Assembly (NCBI GenBank): GCA_946482655.1
Contig: CAMLSA010000063.1
Coordinates: forward strand, 1 to 19,683
Source of the DNA: an uncultured Sphingomonas sp.
Lineage (GTDB): Bacteria; Pseudomonadota; Alphaproteobacteria; Sphingomonadales; Sphingomonadaceae
DNA: 19,683 nt
Direction of reading: 5' to 3'
This document shows, piece by piece, positions 6,932-13,944 of this stretch. The position numbers and the translations under genes were made by a program. Each line of letters starts with the position of its first letter. Within the stretch, counting starts at the first letter, position 1. The notes under the pieces were generated by a model. That model was not told where the DNA came from. It saw only the letters and a program-made list of their open reading frames with translations, and did no database searches.

Positions 6932-8023
6932 CTACCCAAATGTCAGAAGCGCGATCAGAGTGAGGCAGGCGATCCACGCCGTTTCGCTCGCGATCAAAAA
7001 TGCCGGCTTCCAACCGGCAGCCGCCAAATCCTTGAAGGACGTTTTCATACCCAATGCCGCAATCGCCGTCACAAGGCACCAACGAGAGACGTCGAAGATA
7101 TTTCCAACCACGGATTCTGTTAGTAACCCCGTGCTGCTAATTAGGACCAGAACCACAAATACAAGCAGGAAAAGTGGTGGCTTCACTCCACGGGGTTTCG
7201 CATCCGCCTTGGAGAGATAGCGAAGGGACGCGCCAATCGTCAAAACGACAGGGACCAGCATGGCGACCCGCAGCAATTTGACATATGTCGCGATGTCGCC
7301 GGTTTCCGGCGAAATGCTGTAGCCCGCCCCGACCACCTGCGCGACATCGTGGATCGTGCCGCCCAGGAACAAGCCGGCATGTTGATGATCAAGCCCTATC
7401 ATCGTCGTCAAGACCGGATAGAGGATCATGACCACGGTCGACAGCGTCGTTACGACCACAACCGTGTAGACGGTGTCCCGTTCCGTTTCCTTGCTAGGGG
7501 GCAACGTCGAGGCAATGGCGAGCGCCGCCGAAGCGCCGCAAATTCCCACCGCGCCTCCAGACAGCAGCCCGAACCGCCATCGAAGCGACAACATCTTCGC
7601 GGCCAATATGCCAAACGCTATGGTCGTGACAACGCCGGCAAGTACGATCAGGATGGGCAATGTACCCAATCCAACGAGCTGATTGAATGTAATGCGAGCA
7701 CCTAGCAGGGCGACCCCGACCCTGAGTACCGTCCTAGAGCAGAACTCGATGCCCCACCGGCAGCGGCCCTCCTCGAACAGGAAGTGAAGGGCAACGCCGA
7801 ACAGCAGCGCAAACAGCATTACAGGTGCGTTATAATGCTGTGCCAGCCAGGATGCAGCCAGGCCCGTCGTGCCCGCGACAAGCACCCCAGGATAGACCAG
7901 GATAACCACATCGCGAAAGGATGTGCGCGGCGTTTCGGAGTGGTGAGCGAACAAGCCCTCCATGGAATCGAGCGAGCGAACCAAATCTCCTTTATAGTCC
8001 GCACCGGCCAGTTCGCGGATCAC
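6932..8023 (-). CDS. YeiH (UPF0324/PSE) family putative transporter
   Basis: This protein of up to 363 aa has about ten membrane helices and the signatures of the YeiH family: FALLFGVALHFLFEEGRC (71-88), RTVLRVGVALLGARI (97-111) and the glycine-rich GGAVGICGASAALA (156-169), followed later by HDVAQVVGAGY. Members are annotated as putative sulfate exporters, partly from links to sulfonate or taurine breakdown; direct biochemistry is thin. The start is uncertain. GTG at 8023 has a GGGTGGA-like site five bases away; an ATG at 7963 would give 343 aa but lacks a ribosome site. In many genomes yeiH is divergent from a LysR gene; none is seen here. A TauD-type dioxygenase lies upstream on the same strand, so a shared sulfonate theme is possible but unproven. 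Confidence 0.85.
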   Translation of the reverse strand: MIRELAGADYKGDLVRSLDSMEGLFAHHSETPRTSFRDVVILVYPGVLVAGTTGLAASWLAQHYNAPVMLFALLFGVALHFLFEEGRCRWGIEFCSRTVLRVGVALLGARITFNQLVGLGTLPILIVLAGVVTTIAFGILAAKMLSLRWRFGLLSGGAVGICGASAALAIASTLPPSKETERDTVYTVVVVTTLSTVVMILYPVLTTMIGLDHQHAGLFLGGTIHDVAQVVGAGYSISPETGDIATYVKLLRVAMLVPVVLTIGASLRYLSKADAKPRGVKPPLFLLVFVVLVLISSTGLLTESVVGNIFDVSRWCLVTAIAALGMKTSFKDLAAAGWKPAFLIASETAWIACLTLIALLTFG

Positions 8024-8345
8024 TGCTGTCCACCCGTGAGGGCGCTCCGCCTCGATGATCTGTAAGCGCCGGCCGGACTACAGTATTTTCGCATAAGCTC
8101 GATCCCTTTATTACTGCTTCAATTTCTGATCTGTCGTCAGAGATGGTGATTTTCAGTCGGCCTCCAACCGCTTGCGGGCTGCTGAGGCTATCTCGAACCG
8201 ATGCCCGGCTTGCTGGCAGGCGCATGAAGTAAATTGTCGATGGCGGACTCAGCCGGACGACCGCCTGACGGGGCAGCTGCCGATCGGTGCCGTCGGCCGC
8301 ACTCCCGTCGACGTTCGGTCTTGGCGCGGTCAGCAGACGGTGCGG
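8024..8345 (+). other. 322-base gap without a supported gene
   Basis: This gap lies upstream of the YeiH-family gene and downstream of the aldolase, all on the minus strand. A 77-codon minus-strand frame (7992-8225) overlaps the YeiH start and matches nothing I know. I saw no regulator gene, clear terminator, long repeat or EcfG-like motif. The lower-GC patch at about 8080-8160 is a plausible place for the YeiH promoter. Confidence 0.5.
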
Positions 8346-9128
8346 TCAGGTGTCGAACCCCGGCGAGTCGCGGCCGATGCGACGCAGCAACGCCTCCCAC
8401 GCCGTGCCGAATATCTGGCTGCCCTGATCCGCCTCCACCATCCTGGCGACCTGCGCCTGCGCCGCATCAGGGGCGAGTAGGACCCCATCGCGCCCCGCGC
8501 TGAGCGCGCGGATCTGCAGCGAGCAGGCACGCTCCAGCATGTACATGCCGAGCCACGCCTCGCCCGCGCTTCGACCGATCGCCAGCGTCCCATGATTGCG
8601 TAATATCATCAGTCGCTTGTCGCCCAAATCGGCCACGAGCCGCGCGCGCTCCTCGATGTGGACCGCGACACCTTCATAGTCGTGGTAGGCGAGCTGCGGC
8701 GTGACGCCGATCGACGTCTGGCTAAGCGGCAGCAGACCCCCGGTCTGGCAGGACACCGCCATGCCGTCCAGCGTATGGAGATGCACCACATAATGTGCAT
8801 CGGGCCGCGCGGCGTGAACCGCCGAGTGGATGACGTAACCGGCGCTATTGATCGCGGCCTCAGGGCCGGCCCCGATCAGATTGCCTTCAAGGTCCACCTT
8901 GACCAGCGCCGATGCGGTGATCTCCTCGAACGTCAGGTGCAACGGGTTCATCAGAAAATGATGCTCGTGACCCGGAACACGCGCCGAGATGTGGGTGAAG
9001 ATCACATCGTCCCAACCGTTGAGGGCGACCAGGCGATACATGGCCGCAAGGTCACAACGCACGCGCCATTCGTCGGCGGGCATGGACGGCACGCCGGTGT
9101 CGATGCGGCGGGAAAGCGAAAGGGTCAT
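8346..9128 (-). CDS. Class II aldolase/adducin family protein
   Basis: This 260-aa protein has the class II aldolase/adducin fold, a zinc-dependent family that includes fuculose-phosphate aldolase, ribulose-phosphate epimerase and several decarboxylases. Predicted metal ligands are H116 and H118 in VVHLHTLDG, plus H179 in RNHGTLAIG. The GYVIHSAVHAARPDAH segment before them is typical of the adducin-like branch, not of sugar-phosphate aldolases, so the substrate may be a non-phosphorylated acid. The ATG at 9128 overlaps the dioxygenase stop (ATGA) and has GAGGAG eight bases upstream. A longer frame to 9251 inside the dioxygenase gene is rejected. Tight coupling implies both enzymes act in one pathway, for example oxygenation then C-C or C-COO cleavage (inferred). 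Confidence 0.85.
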   Translation of the reverse strand: MTLSLSRRIDTGVPSMPADEWRVRCDLAAMYRLVALNGWDDVIFTHISARVPGHEHHFLMNPLHLTFEEITASALVKVDLEGNLIGAGPEAAINSAGYVIHSAVHAARPDAHYVVHLHTLDGMAVSCQTGGLLPLSQTSIGVTPQLAYHDYEGVAVHIEERARLVADLGDKRLMILRNHGTLAIGRSAGEAWLGMYMLERACSLQIRALSAGRDGVLLAPDAAQAQVARMVEADQGSQIFGTAWEALLRRIGRDSPGFDT

Positions 9129-9946
9129 GGCCGCTGCTCCTCGGCAGGCTCGACCATCACCCGATGCATCCGCCGCACGTAACGGGAATCCTGGACAATG
9201 TAATGCTGAGTGATCTGGTTGTCCCAGATGACGATCGTGCCGGGCTTCCAACTCAGCCGGACATGATATTCGGGGATATGGACCCGTCGAAATAGGAACT
9301 CGAGCAGCATGCTGCTCTCATCGGGATGAAGGCCCTCGATGGCGCGCGTGTAGCCGCGGTTGACGTAGAGCGCGCGTCGGCCGGTCACCGGATTTTCCAC
9401 CACGATCGGGTGAGACACTGGCGGCGCATCGGGTTTCGACAAGCCCCAGGAATGGGATGCAGTGCTGTCCGCGAGGAACGCCTTCAGCTTGGGCGAAAGA
9501 CCTTCGAAGACACCTTCCATATCGGCAAAGATAGTATCGCGGCCAAAGGGCGGAACGTCGATGGCCTGCAGGAAGCTCAGCCATCGGGTCTGTCGGCGGG
9601 TCGCCCCGTCGGTGTGCCAGGTGTCCTGGATGAACGAGCCGTCGGCGACGATCACCTTGACGGCGGGAACACCCGGATAGTCGGGGAGATCGGGATGCGG
9701 AGCCACTTCGGCGCGGCCAAAATGCCCCGCGAAGCGGGCCAGGGCCTCGGGGCCGACCTCGAACTGGTCGCGGAATGCCAGCACCTTGTGCTTTCTGATC
9801 AGCAGCTCGATTTGCCGGGCTGTGGCCGGGTCGAGCGGTCTCGTCATGTCCACGCCGCCGATCTCGGCGCCGCACATGCCGGTGATCGGCGCCACGGTGA
9901 GGTCGGCTGCTACGGCTCGCTTGGTGTCCAGCATCGCAACGGACAT
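9125..9946 (-). CDS. TauD/TfdA-type 2-oxoglutarate-dependent dioxygenase
   Basis: This 273-aa enzyme belongs to the TauD/TfdA family, which uses Fe(II), O2 and 2-oxoglutarate to hydroxylate a substrate such as taurine, alkyl sulfates or 2,4-D, often causing its cleavage. The iron triad is visible as H111 and D113 (WHTD) and H248 (ITQHY). R259 lies eleven residues on, where TauD has its 2-oxoglutarate arginine. TauD itself is 283 aa, so the length is normal. The start at 9946 is supported by GGGAGAG four bases before the ATG. It is the first gene of an operon with the class II aldolase protein (ATGA overlap). The substrate cannot be read from sequence; the true taurine enzyme is only one option. 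No transporter or regulator for it is adjacent. Confidence 0.9.
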   Translation of the reverse strand: MSVAMLDTKRAVAADLTVAPITGMCGAEIGGVDMTRPLDPATARQIELLIRKHKVLAFRDQFEVGPEALARFAGHFGRAEVAPHPDLPDYPGVPAVKVIVADGSFIQDTWHTDGATRRQTRWLSFLQAIDVPPFGRDTIFADMEGVFEGLSPKLKAFLADSTASHSWGLSKPDAPPVSHPIVVENPVTGRRALYVNRGYTRAIEGLHPDESSMLLEFLFRRVHIPEYHVRLSWKPGTIVIWDNQITQHYIVQDSRYVRRMHRVMVEPAEEQRP

Positions 9947-10264
9947 CGGCCTCTCCCTGATGGCTACGGCGCTTGGACGGCCGGGCCGCGATATTCCGAC
10001 GGGCGGGACCGCCAGTCAAATGAGTTTGGGCAAATTAGCGCTTGAGCATTCGGATGATCGGCGGGCTCCCCTCGGGGGGCTACCCCACCACTGCGTTTGC
10101 AGGATGGTGCGATCAAAATGGCTTGGGACCCGATATGTCCCTCTGGTGTACCACTTGGCCCCGGATGTTAGAATAGTCCAGTACATCCCGGGAATGTCGA
10201 GGACTAAAGATGGAAGATTTTCCACCATTTATCGAGGAGTATGGAAGTCTGTGGGAAGAACAAA
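9947..10264 (-). other. 318-base region between the dioxygenase operon and tRNA-Leu
   Basis: No supported gene is present. A 70-codon minus-strand frame (10016-10228) has no ribosome site and matches nothing I know. The stretch contains a GC-rich hairpin at 10065-10080 (GCTCCCC/GGGGGGC), which could end tRNA-Leu transcription, and a nested dyad at 10174-10206 (see below). Part of it, from about 10200 to 10264, is richer in A and T than its surroundings. The region lies directly past the 3' end of a tRNA gene, a classic integration position, but no integrase or attachment repeat was found. Confidence 0.5.
10174..10206. repeat. Nested imperfect inverted repeat near tRNA-Leu
   Basis: Outer arms TAGTCC (10174-10179) and GGACTA (10201-10206) enclose inner arms ACAT (10183-10186) and ATGT (10194-10197), with three unpaired bases on each side and a CCCGGGA centre. 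It may be an RNA hairpin, a protein site or the remains of a recombination site. No sequence match to a named element is claimed. Confidence 0.4.
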
Positions 10265-10351
<87 letters not shown>

Positions 10352-10370
10352 ATACGGAGCGGAGGCCGGG

Positions 10371-10412
10371 CGGATAGCGTCGCGGCCAATGGCTTGTCAA
10401 CCGCCTTGTCAA
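10371..10412 (-). promoter_or_regulatory. Promoter of tRNA-Leu with tandem TTGACA boxes
   Basis: On the minus strand, TTGACA (10400-10395) and TATCCG (10376-10371) are 18 bases apart, giving a sigma-70-like promoter about 20 bases before the tRNA. A second identical TTGACA lies at 10412-10407, inside a 9-base direct repeat (GTTGACAAG, unit spacing 12). The -10 element is a weak match. Confidence 0.55.
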
Positions 10413-10466
10413 CAGCTTCCGTGCAGGGCAATGCGGGGCAAATCTGATCGTCGAGGGAATGTAGGG

Positions 10467-11402
10467 ATGAGCCGTCTTGTTACGCTGTTCGGCGGTGGGG
10501 GATTTCTGGGGCGCTATATCGCACAGGAGCTGCTCAGGGCGGGCGCGCGCATCCGCATCGCGGAGCGCGACCCGTCGGATGCCTGGTTTCTGAAGCCCCT
10601 CGGCGGCCTCGGTCAGACCCAGTTCGTCCCCGCCAGCGTCACCAAGCCTGCGACGGTCGCGCGCGCGGTCGAGGGTGCGGATGCGGTGATCAATCTGGTC
10701 GGCATATTGAAGGGCGATTTTGACGGGATCCATCGCCGGGGGGCGGCTAACGTCGCAGCGGCCGCTAAATCTGCGAGAGCCGATGCGCTCGTCCATATCT
10801 CGGCAATCGGGGCCGATCCCCAATCTCTATCGGCCTATGGCCGCAGCAAGGGCAAGGGCGAGGCGGCGGTTCGCGCCGCCTTCCCCGGCGCCACGATCAT
10901 GCGTCCCTCGATCGTCTTCGGGCAGGAGGACAGCTTTCTCAACCGGTTCGCCACGATGCAGGCGGCGCCCGTCGTGCCGGTGCTGCGCGGGAGCGTGAAG
11001 TTCCAGCCGGTCTGGGTCGCGGATGTCGCGCGCGCGATCGCCGCCGCCGCGCTGGATCCGGCCAGATACGCCGGCAAGACCTATGAACTCGGCGGTCCCG
11101 AGGTGGTGACGATGGCGGAGCTCAACGCCTGGATTGCCGAGACGACCGGCCGCAAACCCAATTTCTTGGCCATCCCCGACTTCGCCGGCGGAATGATCGC
11201 GACGCTGGCCGGCCTGCTGCCGGGCGCGCCGATTACCCGCGATCAATGGCTGATGCTCCAGGTCGACAATATCGTTTCGCCGGGCGCCCAGGGGCTCGAG
11301 GCGCTCGGAATCGCGCCCACGCCGATGGAGGCCGTGGCGCCGGCTTGGCTCGTCCAGTATCGGTCGCATGGCCGCTTCGCCGCCACCAAGACGGTCGCTT
11401 GA
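10467..11402 (+). CDS. NDUFA9-like complex I NAD(P)-binding protein (atypical SDR)
   Basis: This 311-aa protein is an extended, atypical short-chain dehydrogenase like NDUFA9, an accessory subunit of mitochondrial complex I whose relatives occur in alphaproteobacteria. The N-terminal NAD(P) motif GGGGFLGRY is at residues 9-17. The YGRSK motif (YxxxK) follows the HISAIGADP strand, and RPSIVFG follows that, as in this subgroup. Its role in bacteria is assembly or stability of complex I, or an uncharacterised reductase activity. The ATG at 10467 has GAGGGA eight bases upstream; a much longer frame running back through the tRNA is rejected. uppP starts five bases after its stop, so the two are probably co-transcribed. 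Its promoter should lie between 10401 and 10450, facing away from the tRNA promoter. Confidence 0.85.
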   Translation: MSRLVTLFGGGGFLGRYIAQELLRAGARIRIAERDPSDAWFLKPLGGLGQTQFVPASVTKPATVARAVEGADAVINLVGILKGDFDGIHRRGAANVAAAAKSARADALVHISAIGADPQSLSAYGRSKGKGEAAVRAAFPGATIMRPSIVFGQEDSFLNRFATMQAAPVVPVLRGSVKFQPVWVADVARAIAAAALDPARYAGKTYELGGPEVVTMAELNAWIAETTGRKPNFLAIPDFAGGMIATLAGLLPGAPITRDQWLMLQVDNIVSPGAQGLEALGIAPTPMEAVAPAWLVQYRSHGRFAATKTVA

Positions 11403-11407
11403 TCCTC

Positions 11408-12208
11408 ATGGAGATGTCGCTGCTGTCGATCATCCTCCTCGGCATCGTCGAGGGGCTGACCGAGTTCATACCGGTCTCCTCGACCGGGCACCTCATTCTT
11501 GCGGGGGAGATGATGCGGGTGCCACAGGGCACCGAGACCTTCGATATCGTCATCCAGCTCGGCGCGATCCTCGCCGTGGTGGTGCTTTATCGCCAGCGCT
11601 TCCTCGACGTGCTGGTCGGGCTTGGCCGGCGCGATCCCCAGGCGATCCGCTTCACCCGCAATGTGCTGATCGGGTTCCTGCCCTCGGCGGTGATCGGCGC
11701 GGTCGCCTATGGCGCGATCAAGACGATGCTGAACACCCCGGTCATCGTCGCGATCGCGCTGATCCTCGGCGGCGTCGCCATTCTCGCGATCGAGCGAATG
11801 GTGCGTCACCCGACCTGCGACAGCGTCGAGAGCATGCCGCTCCGGACATCGTTCGGCATCGGCCTCATCCAGTGCCTGTCGATGATTCCGGGCATCAGCC
11901 GTTCGGGAGCGACGATCATGGGCGCACTCACTCTCGGCGTCGAACGGCGAACGGCCGCCGAGTACAGTTTCTTCCTCGCCATCCCGACGATGATGGGGGC
12001 GACCGCGCTGGCGCTGTGGAAGGCCCGCGACGAGCTGGGTGACAGCCAGGCCACCGCGATTGCAATCGGCTTCGTGGTCTCATTCATCGTCGCGATGCTG
12101 GTGATCAAGTGGTTTCTCAATGTCGTGACGAAGCATGGTTTCGCACCCTTCGCCTGGTACCGGATCATCGTTGGGGCCGTGGCTCTCGTCTGGCTTCTTG
12201 CACGATAG
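11408..12208 (+). CDS. uppP: Undecaprenyl-diphosphatase (BacA/UppP)
   Basis: This 266-aa integral membrane enzyme dephosphorylates undecaprenyl pyrophosphate to the monophosphate on the outer face of the membrane. That recycles the lipid carrier for peptidoglycan and other surface glycans, and overproduction gives bacitracin resistance. Both family signatures are present: EGLTEFIPVSSTGHLIL (residues 15-31, with E15, E19 and H28) and PGISRSGATI (with R165), which match the catalytic residues of E. coli BacA. The length matches the family (about 270 aa). The start lacks a clear ribosome site and follows the NDUFA9-like stop by five bases, so translational coupling is likely. An AGGTCCG/CGGACTT hairpin overlapping the stop (12207-12223) may end the transcript. 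Confidence 0.96.
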   Translation: MEMSLLSIILLGIVEGLTEFIPVSSTGHLILAGEMMRVPQGTETFDIVIQLGAILAVVVLYRQRFLDVLVGLGRRDPQAIRFTRNVLIGFLPSAVIGAVAYGAIKTMLNTPVIVAIALILGGVAILAIERMVRHPTCDSVESMPLRTSFGIGLIQCLSMIPGISRSGATIMGALTLGVERRTAAEYSFFLAIPTMMGATALALWKARDELGDSQATAIAIGFVVSFIVAMLVIKWFLNVVTKHGFAPFAWYRIIVGAVALVWLLAR

Positions 12209-12223
12209 GTCCGATACGGACTT
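12207..12223 (+). terminator. Small hairpin at the end of uppP
   Basis: GTCCG and CGGAC (12209-12221) pair around an ATA loop and can be extended by an A-U pair and a G-U pair. Only TT follows, so it is a weak intrinsic terminator candidate. It begins within the uppP stop codon. Confidence 0.3.
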
Positions 12224-12274
12224 AATAGCGCAACAACTTTCCTGGCCAGAAGGCGAGTGTCTGGATTTCCACAG

Positions 12275-12303
12275 ATAATAGGTAAGCAAGTTTTACCTAT
12301 TAT
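12275..12303. promoter_or_regulatory. Perfect 11-bp-arm palindrome upstream of gltD
   Basis: ATAATAGGTAA (12275-12285) and its exact complement TTACCTATTAT (12293-12303) are separated by seven bases. The element is strongly AT-rich within GC-rich DNA and sits 72 bases after uppP and about 200 bases before gltD. It could be an operator for gltDB, an RNA hairpin ending the uppP transcript, or an intergenic repeat unit. The symmetric shape fits a dimeric regulator. I do not recognise the motif. Confidence 0.5.
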
Positions 12304-12501
12304 GCAAAAAGCGCGTGACTCCATGCTGTTTTCGTGAGATGCGGCATTCAGGCCTTGAGCGCCTCAGGCGAATTTCGTGCCAAGCCGGCGAGCCTGCAGC
12401 GATGGTCAAGGTCTCAATGCTTTGAGGAGGGCAGATCCGTCATCGGTGGAGGCGCCGTGCGCTTCCGGCGGACGCGAAGGCTCTGGCGGAGACTTTTTGG
12501 G

Positions 12502-13944
12502 ATGGCGCACGATCCAATGCTGAAATTCGTGGGACTCGGGCAGGTCTTCCCGGCCAAGCGCGCGCCCGACAGCCGCGTCGCCGATTTCGCCGAAATCGCG
12601 CCCATTTATGCGCCCGACCAGGCCGAGGAGCAGGCGTCGCGCTGCTCGCAATGCGGGGTGCCTTATTGTGCCACCCATTGCCCCCTGCACAACCACATCC
12701 CCGATTGGCTGCGCCTGACCACTGAAGGCCGGCTGCGCGAAGCCTATGAACTGTCCAACGCGACTTCGACCATGCCCGAGATCTGCGGTCGCATCTGCCC
12801 GCAGGATCGGCTGTGCGAGGGCAACTGCGTGATCGAATTTTCAGGCCATGGAGCCGTCACTATCGGTTCCGTCGAAAAATACATCACCGACACCGCCTGG
12901 GAAAACGGCTGGGTCGAACCGGTGATGGTCGGGCCTGCCACGGGACAGTCGGTCGGCATAATCGGCGCAGGCCCCGCCGGGCTCACAACCGCCGAACTGA
13001 TGCGTGCGCGCGGCTATGAGGTCCATATCTATGACCGGCACGATCGTGCCGGTGGGCTGCTCACCTATGGCATTCCCGGCTTCAAGCTCGAAAAGCCGAT
13101 CGTCATGCGCCGCATCCAGCGGTTGAAGGACGCGGCCATCGTTTTTCACGAGGGCTTCGAGGTGGGCCGCGACGCCTCGCTCGCTGCGCTGCGCGAGCGG
13201 CACGACGCGTTGCTGATCGCGACCGGAGTTTATAAGCCGCGCGCGATCAAGGCGCCCGGTGTCGGCGCGTCCGGCGTGGTCGAGGCGCTCGATTATCTCA
13301 CCGCGTCGAACCGCAAGGGCTTCGGCGACCCGGTGCCGTCGTTCGACGATGGTTTGCTCGACGCGAGGGGCAAGCATGTCGTGGTGATCGGCGGGGGCGA
13401 CACCGCGATGGATTGCGTGCGCACCGCGGTTCGCCAGGGCGCCGCGTCGGTCAAATGCCTCTATCGCCGCGATCGGGCGAATATGCCGGGGTCGCAGCGC
13501 GAAACCAGAAATGCCGAGGAGGAGGGCGTCGAGTTCGTCTGGCTGTCGTCACCCGAGGCATTCGAGGGCAATCAAAGCGTAAGCGGCGTCAAGGTGATCA
13601 AGATGCGGCTCGGCGAACCCGATGTCTCGGGCCGCCGCACCCCCGAGCCTGATCCGGGCAGCGAGTTCCGGCTAGACGCCGATCTCGTGATCAAGGCGCT
13701 CGGCTTCGATCCCGAGGACCTGCCGGGAGTCTTCGGTTCGCCCGAACTATCGGTCACCCGCTGGGGCACGCTGCGGGTCGATCACAAGACGATGCAGACC
13801 TCGATCGAAGGCGTCTTCGCGGCCGGCGACATCGTCCGTGGGGCAAGCTTGGTCGTCTGGGCGATCCGCGACGGCCGCGACGTGGCGGAACGGATGCATC
13901 TCTATCTGAAGGAAAAGGCGAAGGCCGAGAAGGTGGCGGCATGA
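12502..13944 (+). CDS. gltD: Glutamate synthase (NADPH) small subunit
   Basis: This 480-aa beta subunit takes electrons from NADPH through FAD and iron-sulfur clusters and delivers them to the large subunit for glutamate formation from glutamine and 2-oxoglutarate. Two N-terminal cysteine groups, C48, C51, C56, C60 and C95, C99, C105, C109, hold the clusters. The FAD motif GAGPAG is at 155-160, the NADPH motif GGGDTAMD at 297-304, and GVFAAGDIVRG lies near the C-terminus. Length matches E. coli GltD (472 aa). The ATG at 12502 follows GGCGGAG by ten bases. An in-frame extension to 12334 is arginine-rich and unlike the family, so it is left out. The stop overlaps the gltB start (ATGA at 13941). 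Here gltD precedes gltB, the reverse of E. coli. Confidence 0.97.
   Translation: MAHDPMLKFVGLGQVFPAKRAPDSRVADFAEIAPIYAPDQAEEQASRCSQCGVPYCATHCPLHNHIPDWLRLTTEGRLREAYELSNATSTMPEICGRICPQDRLCEGNCVIEFSGHGAVTIGSVEKYITDTAWENGWVEPVMVGPATGQSVGIIGAGPAGLTTAELMRARGYEVHIYDRHDRAGGLLTYGIPGFKLEKPIVMRRIQRLKDAAIVFHEGFEVGRDASLAALRERHDALLIATGVYKPRAIKAPGVGASGVVEALDYLTASNRKGFGDPVPSFDDGLLDARGKHVVVIGGGDTAMDCVRTAVRQGAASVKCLYRRDRANMPGSQRETRNAEEEGVEFVWLSSPEAFEGNQSVSGVKVIKMRLGEPDVSGRRTPEPDPGSEFRLDADLVIKALGFDPEDLPGVFGSPELSVTRWGTLRVDHKTMQTSIEGVFAAGDIVRGASLVVWAIRDGRDVAERMHLYLKEKAKAEKVAA

Noticed and set aside
7992..8225. A 77-codon minus-strand frame overlapping the YeiH start
   Set aside because: It overlaps the conserved transporter gene in another frame and resembles no family.
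10016..10228. A 70-codon minus-strand frame beside tRNA-Leu
   Set aside because: It has no ribosome site and no recognised family, and it ends in a low-complexity Arg/Ser-rich tail. It could be a gene remnant, but nothing shows it.
12334..12501. N-terminal extension of gltD by 56 codons
   Set aside because: The extension is arginine-rich and unlike GltD N-termini. The ATG at 12502 has a ribosome site and gives the usual length.
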